From assembly GCA_022845895.1 (NCBI GenBank), contig AP025573.1, forward strand, positions 1,088,501 through 1,152,500: 64,000 bases of DNA, in the 5' to 3' direction. Shown here piece by piece: positions 33,783 to 42,305 of the stretch. Position 1 is the first letter of the stretch. Each line of letters starts with the position of its first letter. The notes below the pieces were generated by a model that did not search any database, had not been told where the DNA came from, and saw only the letters and a program-made list of their open reading frames with translations. The translations under genes and the position numbers were made by a program. Origin of the DNA: Lachnospiraceae bacterium. GTDB taxonomy: Bacteria; Bacillota; Clostridia; Lachnospirales; Lachnospiraceae.

Positions 33783-33904
33783 TATAGCATAAATGTATAG
33801 AAACAATCAAGACAAACCCATACAAAAAAGTATAGAAATTTTATCACAACCACTTGAACAATACAGAAATGTATAGTAATATATAACTATACAAATATGT
33901 ATAG
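33783..33904. promoter_or_regulatory. Four operator repeats between the XRE repressor and excisionase
   Basis: The AT-rich spacer holds TATAGCATAAATGTATAG (33783-33800), CATACAAAAAAGTATAG (33819-33835), AATACAGAAATGTATAG (33860-33876) and CTATACAAATATGTATAG (33887-33904). All end in GTATAG and the last is a near-perfect palindrome. Their place between divergent repressor and xis genes marks them as repressor operators (inference). Confidence 0.7.
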
Positions 33905-33931
33905 TAAACAAAAAAGAAAGAGAGGGCATCT

Positions 33932-34126
33932 ATGGAGAGAATGTTTATGCGGGTAGAGGAAGTCATGGCGGAGTTAGGTGTTTCGGAGTCGTATGCATAC
34001 AAATTGATACGCAAATTAAATAAAGAACTTGCCAAAACAGGATGTGTCACCATAGCCGGACGCATTGACCGTAAATTCTTTTATGAACACTTTTACGGAA
34101 CACAGCAATATGAAGGGAGGGATTAG
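33932..34126 (+). CDS. xis: Excisionase-type helix-turn-helix protein
   Basis: A 64-residue DNA-binding protein: MRVEEVMAELGVSESYAYKLIRKLNKELAKTGCVTIAGRIDRKFFYEHFYG is the pattern of Tn1549/Tn916-like excisionases. Such proteins bend DNA and direct the integrase to excision. It is two bases before the integrase. If the integrase is inactive, xis is orphaned. Confidence 0.8.
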   Translation: MERMFMRVEEVMAELGVSESYAYKLIRKLNKELAKTGCVTIAGRIDRKFFYEHFYGTQQYEGRD

Positions 34127-34128
34127 AA

Positions 34129-35106
34129 ATGCCAGTTTATAAGAATGAGAAAAATGGAACTTGGTATGCTATGGTTCGGTATAAGGACTGGAGAGGGGAG
34201 CGGAAACAGAAGTGCCAGCGAGGTTTTGTCACCAAAAGGGAAGCACAGGACTGGGAGCGGCAATTCCAATTACAGAAAAAAGCGGATATTGATATGACGC
34301 TGGAAAGTTTCTGTAAGATGTATGAAGCAGATGTGCGTCCCCGGTTGAAGGAGAACACATGGCTGACGAAGGAAAGTATTATCGAGAGCAAGATTCTTCC
34401 GTATCTCGGACAGAGAAAGTTATCGGAAATTACGGCAAAGGATGTGATTGACTGGCAGAATGAGATGAGGAGTCAAAAGGGGAAGACTGGGAAGCCGATT
34501 TCACCCACTTATCTGAAAACCATTCACGGACAGTTGAGTTCCATTTTTAATCATGCCATCCGCTATTATGATTTGAATATCAATCCGGCGAAGAAAGCGG
34601 GAACGATGGGCATGGAGGAAAGTAAAGAAATGTTGTTCTGGACAAAGGAAGAATATTTGAAATTTGCCGAAGCCATGATGGATAAGGATATTTCCTATTA
34701 TGCGTTTGAACTGCTTTACTGGAGTGGGATTCGTGAGGGTGAACTGCTTGCCCTGACACCAGCGGATTTTGACTTTGCAAACCAGACCGTAACAATTAAT
34801 AAATCCTATCAGCGGTTGAAGGGAAGGGATGTGATAACCAGTCCAAAAACAAAGAAAAGTAACCGGGTAATTAAAATGCCACGGTTTCTTTCGGAGGAGA
34901 TGGAGGACTGCATGAAATTGTTTTACAGCCTGAAACCCACGGATCGGCTGTTCCCTGTGACAAAGCATTATTTATGTCATGAGATGGATAGAGGGTGCAA
35001 AGCTGCCGGGGTTAAGCGGATTCGTATTCACGATTTGAGGCACCCTTATGTCAAGTCCACGACAAAAAAATATGAAGATTTTTTTCAACTTCTAAAAGCC
35101 AGTTAA
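34129..35106 (+). pseudogene. int: Tyrosine integrase, C-terminally truncated
   Basis: A 325-residue tyrosine recombinase, shorter than the roughly 400 of Tn1549-type integrases. The arm-binding domain (YKNEKNGTWYAMVRYKDWRGERKQKCQRGF) and SAM-like core-binding domain are intact. So are the first arginine (YWSGIREGELLAL) and the HxLR box (IHDLRH). After this the expected SHVSLLI...LGH and catalytic tyrosine segment are missing. The frame instead runs PYVKSTTKKYEDFFQLLKAS and stops. The three serine recombinases start 44 bases further. I infer that a second element inserted at about 35,040-35,060; the missing end might be at the far junction. The protein should be inactive. Confidence 0.8.
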
Positions 35107-35130
35107 GAACCGCAATTCCTAACTGGCTTT
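35095..35130. terminator. Hairpin terminator between integrase remnant and recombinase 3
   Basis: AAAGCCAGTTA (35095-35105) and TAACTGGCTTT (35120-35130) form an 11-bp perfect stem. It has A/T-rich ends suited to termination in both directions for the convergent genes. Confidence 0.75.
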
Positions 35131-35149
35131 ATCAATATACCCTGAGCTG

Positions 35150-36673
35150 TTATGCCAGGTCATTTTTTATTTTTAGCACGATCTCAACCCTCTTGTTAGG
35201 GTAAATAAAGATTTTTTCAATCAGCATATCAACAAGTTCAGAAGTCAGTCCTTTGTTTTCAACCAAAGACTGTAATACATCTTTTTGCTGGTGCTGACGT
35301 TCTTTTTCCTGTTGTTCAGCCTCCAGTCGTGTCATTACAACAGCCTTTGTATTCTGTACTTCAAGCAATCGCTGTTCAATAAGTGCTTTCTGTTCTTTAT
35401 AGAGGTTAACATCAATTTGCTTTATTACAAGCGCCTCATACAGTTTACGCTTTTCTTCCTGCAGCTCAAAGATCTGATTATCAAATTCAGCTCGTCTCAC
35501 TGCAACCTTATCAACAGGTTTTAATTCATTCGGCCCATCAATCCCCAAAGATACTTCAAACTGTTTACAAAGAAATTCATATACTATGGATTCCAATTCG
35601 CTTTCCCGGATCGTCATACCATAGCAAGGCTGTGAAGAATCCATATAGGAAAACCTGCAGCGATAAATAGTCTCATTGGAACGGTGCATAGCATGTTTGC
35701 AGGAGCCGCAAAATACCTTTCCTCGAAGGGGATAACTATGCTGTTTTCGTTTTGGAATTTTAAACCGCTTAATGGAAGCATTAGCTTTCTCGAAAAGTTC
35801 TTTGCTAACCAATGGGGTGTGATGATTTGGAATCTTGATCCATTCGCTTTCATCTTTTGTCCGCATACGGTTTCCGCCGATTTCTGTTACAGTCTTTTTT
35901 CCTATCACATAAGTGCCGATATAACGTTCGTCTGCTAACAGTCTCAAAATGGTTGAATTAGACCATACACCATTTGTCCTTGATACATCGTGATACTTTT
36001 GGCCTTTGAGAGCCTTGTATTCGCCCGGTGTAGGAATTGCCTGACTATGAAGTTCTCTGGCAATCTGCGCACTGTTCATACCGGACGCAGCATATTCAAA
36101 AATCATCTGAATAACGCAGGAGGTCTCTGGATCAGGGACCATTCGGTTATTGTCACCTTTACAATATCCATACGGGCAGATCTTACTTTGATATTCACCG
36201 CGGCGCATCTTCATATACTTTGCGGTTTTGGTCTTAACAGACATATCCCGGCTGTAATATTCACTGATAAGGTATTTGAAGGCAACCTCCATACCACCGG
36301 TATCGCCTTTGAGCTTTTTCGTATCAAAATCATCACTCACAGAAATAAAACGGGTATGAAAGATCGGGAATACCCGTTCTATAAAGTAACCTGTCTCTAG
36401 ACTGTTGCGCCCAAATCTTGAAAAATCCTTTACCATGATACAGTCAATTCGGTTTGCACGTACCAGATCAAGAAGTTCCTGAACAGCAGGGCGTTCAAAA
36501 TTTGCCCCACTATACCCGTTATCTACAAACTCCATCAGTTCTGCATTTCCGTATTCTTCTAAGCCGGCAGCGTGTTCTTGAAGGATCATGCGCTGGCTGG
36601 AAATACTTAAACTGTCTGTTTTGAAATCTTCCAAAGACAGACGGATATATAGAGCAATCACATATTTTTTCAT
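35150..36673 (-). CDS. Large serine recombinase 3
   Basis: A 507-residue large serine recombinase. The catalytic N terminus is IALYIRLSLEDFKTDSLSISSQRMIL, with the nucleophile serine in YIRLS. Next are FVDNGYSGANFERPAVQELL and CIMVKDFSRFGRNSLETGYF. The recombinase domain and a zinc ribbon (RGKVFCGSCKHAMHRSNETIYRC) follow, then a long coiled coil (about 385-470) with a Q/E-rich stretch. It is the third of three such genes, overlapping the second by four bases (ATGA). The set likely acts together to excise and insert the element, with this protein the most downstream. Confidence 0.88.
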   Translation of the reverse strand: MKKYVIALYIRLSLEDFKTDSLSISSQRMILQEHAAGLEEYGNAELMEFVDNGYSGANFERPAVQELLDLVRANRIDCIMVKDFSRFGRNSLETGYFIERVFPIFHTRFISVSDDFDTKKLKGDTGGMEVAFKYLISEYYSRDMSVKTKTAKYMKMRRGEYQSKICPYGYCKGDNNRMVPDPETSCVIQMIFEYAASGMNSAQIARELHSQAIPTPGEYKALKGQKYHDVSRTNGVWSNSTILRLLADERYIGTYVIGKKTVTEIGGNRMRTKDESEWIKIPNHHTPLVSKELFEKANASIKRFKIPKRKQHSYPLRGKVFCGSCKHAMHRSNETIYRCRFSYMDSSQPCYGMTIRESELESIVYEFLCKQFEVSLGIDGPNELKPVDKVAVRRAEFDNQIFELQEEKRKLYEALVIKQIDVNLYKEQKALIEQRLLEVQNTKAVVMTRLEAEQQEKERQHQQKDVLQSLVENKGLTSELVDMLIEKIFIYPNKRVEIVLKIKNDLA

Positions 36674-38313
36674 TGTGCCACCGCCTTGCTGTATTCCTGA
36701 AACTCTGTACGGAAGCGGAATCTGATAGAGACATGTTTATCGTGATCCACTTCAATACGCTCAATTAAACGTGATACAAGCTCTGCAGTTAATGTACATC
36801 CAGCTTTCAGTTCTTTTTCGTCTTTTTCAAGCGTCTTATACTGTTCAAATTGTTTTTTTATCTCTATGGCTACTTTTTCACATTCTGCAAGTTCTGCTTT
36901 GGCAGAGCTCATTTTATCTTCATAGTTCTTTTTCCAAAGAAAGAAATCGTCTTTATCTACCAGGCCGCTTACCATATCTTCGTACAATACCTGAATACGA
37001 TCCTGGTTCTGCTGGATCATACGGCTGGCGGTATTGCGGCGATCCTGCAATTCTTTTTCCCTTTTACGCCATTGGGTTCCATCCTCAACTAAAAGGGCAT
37101 AATCTCCTAAAGCAGCGGAGAGTTCCTTTTTCAGAATGTCGATCACAGTATCTATCAATTCATTTTCTTTTATGGAAACACCGACACATTTTTCCTTATG
37201 AACCCTGCTGGGAGTAAGGCATTGAAAACGGTAAACATCTCCCTTTTTTCGGCGTGCTCTTTGGCGGTGCAGACTTCTGCCACAATGAGAACAGAAGATC
37301 AATCCTTTAAAAATATTTGGAGAATATGGAATCTTTTCTTGTTGTTTGTATTTTTCGGCAACTTCTATTCGGTACTTCTGGACCTCATCAAAAACTTCCC
37401 TGGAAACTATGGCTTCGTGGGTAGCGGCGACAGAAATAAGGTTTTCTTTTCCTGCAGGTCTTTGTTTATGTGCAACAGTTTTTGTATGGCCCTGAACCAT
37501 ATCGCCGGTATATTTTTCTTCTTTAAGGATCTTCATTACGGTACGTGTCTGCCAGAAACCTTCTCCTATTAAATTTTCATGCGTGATTTCCCCGGTAGAA
37601 TACTTATAATTGCTTGGTGCAGGATAGCCGCCTTCATTCAGCATCAGTACAATGCGGTTCAGACCAACTTTTTCATATGCCCATTGAAAGATCTGCTGGA
37701 CAACCGGAGCTGCCACCGGATCCACAATCAGCTTATGGCAGTCATCAGGATCCTTTTTATATCCAAAAGGTGCACGAGCGCCAACAAATTTTCCCTCTTT
37801 CATATCCTGTCTTGCCTGTGCTTTAATCTTACGACCAATATCGAGTGAATAGGCTTCGTTTATCATATTTTTCAGAGGAAGGATAATTCCACCGTGCAGG
37901 TTATCAGGATTTTCGGAATCAAACTGATCTGTTACAGCGATAAACCTGACATTATGAGAAGGAAAATACTGTTCTATGTAGTATCCGCTGTCAATGGAGT
38001 TACGCCCAAGACGAGACAGATCCTTTACGATTACACAGTCGATTTTTCCGGCTTCAATGTCAGAGAGCATACGCTGAAATCCCTCACGGTTAAAATTGGT
38101 TCCGGTTGTACCATTATCTATGTAAGTATCATAAATGCGAAATTCCGGTTTGTTGGAAAGGTAGTCCTTCAGAACCATTTTCTGTGTTTCGATAGAATTA
38201 CCACGCTTTTTGTTATCTTCCACAGATAAGCGGATATATAAAGCGGTATTGATAAACGGAGAAACCGATGTAAAAATAGGTTCTGCGATATGTTTTCTGC
38301 TCTTTCTTGCCAT
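36670..38313 (-). CDS. Large serine recombinase 2
   Basis: A 547-residue recombinase with a basic extension (MARKSRKHIAEPIFTSVSPF) before the catalytic block NTALYIRLSVEDNKKRGNSIETQKMVL. VKDLSRLGRNSIDSGYYIEQYF and the zinc ribbon FKGLIFCSHCGRSLHRQRARRKKGDVYRFQC follow, then a coiled coil. I set the start at 38313 because AGGAAAGGATGGTGG precedes it and the previous stop is one base away; the open frame runs to 38346 inside the upstream gene. Tight coupling to both neighbours indicates one transcript. Confidence 0.87.
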   Translation of the reverse strand: MARKSRKHIAEPIFTSVSPFINTALYIRLSVEDNKKRGNSIETQKMVLKDYLSNKPEFRIYDTYIDNGTTGTNFNREGFQRMLSDIEAGKIDCVIVKDLSRLGRNSIDSGYYIEQYFPSHNVRFIAVTDQFDSENPDNLHGGIILPLKNMINEAYSLDIGRKIKAQARQDMKEGKFVGARAPFGYKKDPDDCHKLIVDPVAAPVVQQIFQWAYEKVGLNRIVLMLNEGGYPAPSNYKYSTGEITHENLIGEGFWQTRTVMKILKEEKYTGDMVQGHTKTVAHKQRPAGKENLISVAATHEAIVSREVFDEVQKYRIEVAEKYKQQEKIPYSPNIFKGLIFCSHCGRSLHRQRARRKKGDVYRFQCLTPSRVHKEKCVGVSIKENELIDTVIDILKKELSAALGDYALLVEDGTQWRKREKELQDRRNTASRMIQQNQDRIQVLYEDMVSGLVDKDDFFLWKKNYEDKMSSAKAELAECEKVAIEIKKQFEQYKTLEKDEKELKAGCTLTAELVSRLIERIEVDHDKHVSIRFRFRTEFQEYSKAVAQ

Positions 38314-38314
38314 C

Positions 38315-39934
38315 TTAGACCACCATCCTTTCCTGTGCCGGAGCAATCAGAGAAATTGCTTTCTCATATTCATTCTGATAGTTAAATTCAATTTGAAATT
38401 CATTTTTCCCAACTACCTTGATACTGTGAACAAGCTGGATCATTACCTTTCGGTCTAGTTCTTCGATTTCAGAAAATCTCTTGAAGTTCTCAATCCAGCG
38501 GTTACGTTCACTGCGGTTTTCCATAACATCTGTCCGTTTTTCTTCTAAAGCGGCTATTGCCTGTTCAAGCTGAGTGATACGAACATTGTAGGTGTTCTTC
38601 AAATTTAAAAACTCATGCTTCTCGATCAATCCGCTTACCATATTTTCATAAAGACTGGTTTTGAATGTCCGTATCTGCTCCAACTGCTGATTGTTCTGCG
38701 CGATCTGTCTGCTGTATTCCCGGATCAGTTCTTTATTGATACGGCTCTGATTGATACCGGATAAAATTTCTTCCAAAGAAACAACATTATTAACAAATCC
38801 TTTTACACTATCCCTGACACATTCCATCAGGTCGCTTTCCTTTACCATAACAGGGTTTGTACAGCCACTCTTCTTCCCGGTAGGGCAATAGTAGTAGTGG
38901 TACTCTTTGTCTTTATAGCGGTTTGTCTTTCGTATCATACGGGCGCCACAGCAGCCACAGATCAATATGCCGGAAAATAAATAGACTTTATTTTTACCGG
39001 GAGAAGTACGGGTATCCAGTTGCCGGATCTTCTGCACCAGGTCAAAATCGTGGGGCTCAATAATCGCTTCGTGAGCGTGTTCCACACGAATCCATTCGGA
39101 CTGAGGACGGTTTTCAATTTCTTTCAGTTTAAAGTGCTGTGAGCCTTGTTTTCCCTGAACCAGAGTGCCGGTATAAGTTTCGTCCTGCAAAATACGGACA
39201 ATCGTAGTAGAGGACCACCGACAATCTTTTCGATCGGTATATCCGTTTCTTGCACAAGGCAGACCATTCATTTTCTTATAGGCAAGAGGAGAAAGTGTTC
39301 CTAAACGGTTCAGCTCATTTGCAATCGCATAAGGACTGAAACCTTCCAGGCGCATCCTGAAAATACTTCGTACCACCTGAGCGGCATATTCATCTACCAC
39401 AAGGAGATTATGATTTTCTTCGGATTTACGATAGCCGTACACGGTAAAAGCACCGACAAAATCTCCATTTTTACGTTTTGTTTCAAGAGAACTGCGGGTT
39501 TTCAAAGAAATATCGCGTGCGTAAGCCTCGTTCATAATGTTTTTTACGGAGACCGTAAGGTCATCCCCGGCGGACTCATTGATTGTGTCGATATTATCGT
39601 TGATAGCAATAAAACGTACACCATAAGCCGGAAAAACACGTCTCATATAACGGCCGGTTTCAATATACTCACGTCCAAGTCTGGAAAGATCCTTTACAAT
39701 CACACAGTTGATCTTTCCCTCCATAATGTCATCCATCATTTCTTTGAAAGCCGGGCGATCAAAAATCACACCGCTATAACCGTCGTCCACTCGTTCCGAA
39801 ACAAGTTCGATCTCCGGGTGGTGGCTGGCAAATTCCTCAATCAGCTTTCTTTGGTTTCCAACACTGTCACTTTCGTTTGACTTATCATCCGTATAAGATA
39901 ATCGGATATACTTCGCAGCTTTATAAATCTGCAT
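38315..39934 (-). CDS. Large serine recombinase 1
   Basis: A 539-residue recombinase, first of the three. Catalytic block AAKYIRLSYTDDKSNESDSVGNQRKLIEEF; VDDGYSGVIFDRPAF and IVKDLSRLGREYIETGRYMRRVF follow. The zinc ribbon is FSGILICGCCGARMIRKTNRYKDKEYHYYYC, and the coiled-coil motif is near 405-475. Three unlike large serine recombinases in series replace the single recombinase or integrase of most conjugative elements. AAAGGAGTGTTTCTGT precedes the ATG. The spacer 39935-40070 has no gene and may include an attachment site. Confidence 0.88.
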   Translation of the reverse strand: MQIYKAAKYIRLSYTDDKSNESDSVGNQRKLIEEFASHHPEIELVSERVDDGYSGVIFDRPAFKEMMDDIMEGKINCVIVKDLSRLGREYIETGRYMRRVFPAYGVRFIAINDNIDTINESAGDDLTVSVKNIMNEAYARDISLKTRSSLETKRKNGDFVGAFTVYGYRKSEENHNLLVVDEYAAQVVRSIFRMRLEGFSPYAIANELNRLGTLSPLAYKKMNGLPCARNGYTDRKDCRWSSTTIVRILQDETYTGTLVQGKQGSQHFKLKEIENRPQSEWIRVEHAHEAIIEPHDFDLVQKIRQLDTRTSPGKNKVYLFSGILICGCCGARMIRKTNRYKDKEYHYYYCPTGKKSGCTNPVMVKESDLMECVRDSVKGFVNNVVSLEEILSGINQSRINKELIREYSRQIAQNNQQLEQIRTFKTSLYENMVSGLIEKHEFLNLKNTYNVRITQLEQAIAALEEKRTDVMENRSERNRWIENFKRFSEIEELDRKVMIQLVHSIKVVGKNEFQIEFNYQNEYEKAISLIAPAQERMVV

Positions 39935-40070
39935 ACAGAAACACTCCTTTCATTACGGAAAAATCCCCGCAATTCAAGGAGTGCAATATGCCTTATTGTT
40001 ATTCAATTCCTTTTCCGATTCTTATTATAACGCTCCATGCGGGAAAAAACAGCCCCTAAAATGTAAATTT

Positions 40071-40280
40071 TTATCGTAAGATACCATGCAGACATTCTTC
40101 TAATGCAGCTCCGTCCGTACAATAAGTAGCACGCACAATAAACTTTCCACACCTGAAATGACAGGGGTTCTTGATCTGTCTGACGAACTCGGCAATTCGT
40201 TCTTCACGCGGAAGTTCCTTGTTGACGGATACACTGCGAATATCCACCAGTTTATCAGCATAAGAAGTCTTTTGTTCCAT
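40071..40280 (-). CDS. Small conserved ICE protein (DUF6870-like)
   Basis: A 69-residue protein (MEQKTSYADKLVDIRSVSVNKELPREERIAEFVRQIKNPCHFRCGKFIVRATYCTDGAALEECLHGILR) of a family common in Tn1549-like elements. Function is unknown; it has three cysteines and no membrane segment. Its ATG follows AAAGGAGCTGGAAAA. It is the first recognisable gene after the leader-like structured region on the same strand. Confidence 0.75.
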   Translation of the reverse strand: MEQKTSYADKLVDIRSVSVNKELPREERIAEFVRQIKNPCHFRCGKFIVRATYCTDGAALEECLHGILR

Positions 40281-40330
40281 TTTTCCAGCTCCTTTCCGTA
40301 AATTGATTCTCTATCAAAATCACATGGATA

Positions 40331-40366
40331 AAGCCGGACCTGGACTTGTAATCTAAGCCCGGCTTC
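40331..40366 (-). other. Hairpin upstream of the DUF6870-like gene
   Basis: AAGCCGG at 40331 and CCGGCTT ending at 40366 form the ends of an imperfect stem with loop in between. It could be a terminator or attenuator in the minus-strand transcript leading to the gene at 40280. Confidence 0.45.
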
Positions 40367-40414
40367 ATAGTATCTGATTTCGATTTTATATGCCGTATTT
40401 GCCACGCATCCCCG

Positions 40415-40605
40415 GCAGGTTCTGTTGACACAGAACAGGGGTTGCTATGGGCTGCGGACAGCTTGACCGCATCATAGCCCCGCAGTCGTCGCCGCTTTGC
40501 CAGAGCAAGCGCACGCCGCAGGAACTCCCCCCAAGTCTTTAGGAGGCCGTGAAGAAGTACCATTGTCATCTGCGCCGTCGTCGCGCCCGAACCTGCCACA
40601 GCCGG
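40415..40605 (-). ncRNA. GC-rich, structured untranslated region of the element
   Basis: About 190 bases are distinctly richer in GC than the AT-rich genes on either side. Hairpins visible include GTTCTGT/ACAGAAC (40420-40437). A larger nested stem pairs GGGGTTGCTATG (40438-40449) with CATAGCCCC (40474-40482) and encloses TGCGG/CCGCA. Long frames cross it (one of 126 codons on the minus strand from 40635), but they contain no recognisable domain. I read it as a conserved RNA or recombination/transfer sequence rather than a protein. No other gene is seen in 40281-40880. Confidence 0.4.
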
Positions 40606-40606
40606 G

Positions 40607-40645
40607 TTAATAGGTTGCGTGGATCGCTCGGACAACCGGGTTCAT
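40607..40645 (-). other. Possible 12-codon leader peptide
   Basis: Minus strand: AAAGGAGGTG directly precedes ATG at 40645, and the frame codes MNPVVRAIHATY then TAA. A strong ribosome site on a tiny frame just before the structured region suggests a translated leader, as in attenuation. TTGACA on the same strand at about 40736-40731 could be its -35. The spacing from ribosome site to ATG is short, so an alternative start cannot be excluded. Confidence 0.35.
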
Positions 40646-40880
40646 CACCTCCTTTGGCTGTCTGTCATGGCGCCGCCCTATATGCCGCTCGGTACGCAGA
40701 ATGATGTACCCATAGCAACGTATATTCACTTGTCAAAGAACCATGAGGGAGAGAAGGCAATCAAAGCGCTCCATATTGGAAATATATCGGAACGGTTCTG
40801 TCCGATCCAACCACAATGGCTTGTCCTGCCAAAAGGTCCCTTCATAATACAGTACATTTTTAAGGGAAAAGTTAGTGGGC

Positions 40881-41306
40881 TTATAAATTATTTTTTAAAA
40901 AATATTCTTGAAGCTGTTTTAAACCTCTGTTAATGCTCTGATGAACTGAGATTTTACTGCAGTTTTCCACTCTGGCAATTTCCGTTTGGCTCTTGCCGAG
41001 AAAATAACGTGCATAGATCCTCTGACGTTGTTTTTCTGATAGAGTAGCAAGTCCCTTATAGATCATTTCAGTCACCCTATGCTGTTCATAAATATCTGCT
41101 GGTGATTTTTGATCTACAAGGGCTTCATATTCAATTCCATCTCCAAAATCCAAAGAAAAATATGCTTTGTGTCGATATGTATAAATCCGATATGCTTCAT
41201 CGCGTAATTTATAAGCTCTTAAAATATCAGCGACTTCATCCGGCACTTCTACGATTGTGTCTGTTGTGTAAAATGGGTAATATTCCTTTAAATTGATTTG
41301 TTTCAT
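40881..41306 (-). CDS. ICE sigma-70-like factor (Tn916 Orf7-like)
   Basis: A 141-residue protein. The C terminus is a sigma region 4 HTH: GLATLSEKQRQRIYARYFLGKSQTEIARVENCSKISVHQSINRGLKQLQEYF. The N-terminal half has EYYPFYTTDTIVEVPDEVADILRAYKLRDEAYRIYTYRHKAYFSLDFGDGIEYEAL, typical of mobile-element sigma-like regulators. It probably controls transfer or excision genes. I start it at 41306 because GGAGGAAATTTAT precedes that ATG; the frame is open to 41630 without support. Confidence 0.82.
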   Translation of the reverse strand: MKQINLKEYYPFYTTDTIVEVPDEVADILRAYKLRDEAYRIYTYRHKAYFSLDFGDGIEYEALVDQKSPADIYEQHRVTEMIYKGLATLSEKQRQRIYARYFLGKSQTEIARVENCSKISVHQSINRGLKQLQEYFLKNNL

Positions 41307-41426
41307 ATAAATTTCCTCCAATTTCGATTTGTTTGCGTGTGAAAAGCTAAAACCGAAATCAGAGGGCGGGGAGCGACACCCCACAGAGAACAGAAAGACA
41401 AAAAATTTTTCTATAAACGCAAAAGT

Positions 41427-41638
41427 GCGCGTCTGTCCGATGACAGGCGCGCACTCATACAACCCTAATAATTGATTGAAAGGGAAATGTTGGAAAATAT
41501 AATATTTTGTCGAATGGAAAAACCCCGCAATCCAAAACCAGACTACGGGGCATAATGATAGATTTGGCCGGCAGCATCGAGGCCGGCATGTTGACCTCGG
41601 TAGCATAACCATGCCCTCCCTCCAAATCAAGGAGGGAT
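41427..41638. other. Spacer with several hairpins
   Basis: The 496-base gap 41307-41802 shows no gene. GTGCGCGTCTGTC/GACAGGCGCGCAC (about 41427-41455) forms a 13-bp stem with one G-T position. CCCCG/CGGGG (about 41523-41550) and TCCCTCC/GGAGGGA (near 41616-41638) form others. They probably include the terminator of the cargo operon ending at 41803 and leader structures for the sigma-like gene. Confidence 0.5.
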
Positions 41639-41802
41639 AGACAGGCTTGCCAATTATCCGCCTCCTTCTATCTATTTGAAGGAATTATACAAACTTTTAT
41701 GCTCGTTCTTTTCTTGAAATCTTCCAGAACTGTCCTTGTTCCGGCAAAATCTATCATAAATACAATTTTATTCATTTGTTTTTGTATATAATGTATATTC
41801 GG

Positions 41803-42303
41803 TTAATCTAAATCAAATTTATACCCAACTCCATATACACTTTTAATATAGTCTGGTACATCCGGCGAAACCTTGAGCTTTTGCCTGAGATTGCTTACAT
41901 GGTTATTCACTGCCTTTCGGGAAAAGGAAGCATATTCTTCTTCCCATACCAGTTCCGTTATCATTTCATAGGTAAATACCCGTTTGGGATGACGGATCAG
42001 TAGAGCCAGAATGTCAAATTCCTTAGCAGTAAGAGCAATCACTTTATTTTGGATCATAACAAGACGCTGTTCCAAAGAGAAAAACAGATCATCTTTTTCG
42101 ATTTCAAACTTTGCTTTGCCAGCATTTTTATTCATGCAGCAAATAACATGGGAACCAAAAGGACAAGATAAAATATCTGCTAGTCTTATTTTTCCACACT
42201 CAATATCCATAATAAATTGTTTCAATTCCTGCTGTTGCTTTGTACTTAAAAGGATAAACAATTTTTCTCCAATTTCTTTACCAGATTCCGATATATCAAA
42301 CAC
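41803..42303 (-). CDS. Orphan winged-helix (OmpR/PhoB C-terminal) DNA-binding protein
   Basis: A 166-residue protein. Its last hundred residues are a response-regulator output domain (VIALTAKEFDILALLIRHPKRVFTYEMITELVWEEEY...KAVNNHVSNLRQKLKVSPDVPDYIKSVYGVGYKFD). There is no receiver; the N-terminal 65 residues (MFDISESGKEIGEKLFILLSTKQQQELKQFIMDIE...CPFGSHVICCMNKN) lack the phospho-aspartate and contain three cysteines. Start is a GTG three bases after the DtxR stop. It is the last gene of the ECF-ABC-DtxR operon; a role as second regulator of metal genes is inferred. Confidence 0.7.
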   Translation of the reverse strand: MFDISESGKEIGEKLFILLSTKQQQELKQFIMDIECGKIRLADILSCPFGSHVICCMNKNAGKAKFEIEKDDLFFSLEQRLVMIQNKVIALTAKEFDILALLIRHPKRVFTYEMITELVWEEEYASFSRKAVNNHVSNLRQKLKVSPDVPDYIKSVYGVGYKFDLD

Positions 42304-42305
42304 AA

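Noticed and set aside
33783..33904. CRISPR-like array
   Set aside because: The repeats are only 17-18 bases, few and irregularly spaced, and fit repressor operators; no cas genes occur in the window.
40255..40635. A 126-codon minus-strand frame over the structured region
   Set aside because: No ribosome site at its start, no recognisable domain, and it runs out of phase through the ribosome site of the DUF6870-like gene; the hairpins fit an RNA better. I keep some doubt because similar translations occur in related elements.
40619..40933. Plus-strand 104-codon frame near the sigma-like gene
   Set aside because: Antisense to the leader and to the end of the sigma-like gene; no start signals.
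41307..41630. N-terminal extension of the sigma-like protein
   Set aside because: The extension crosses hairpins and has a Cys/Pro-rich composition unlike the protein; GGAGGAAATTTAT fits the ATG at 41306.
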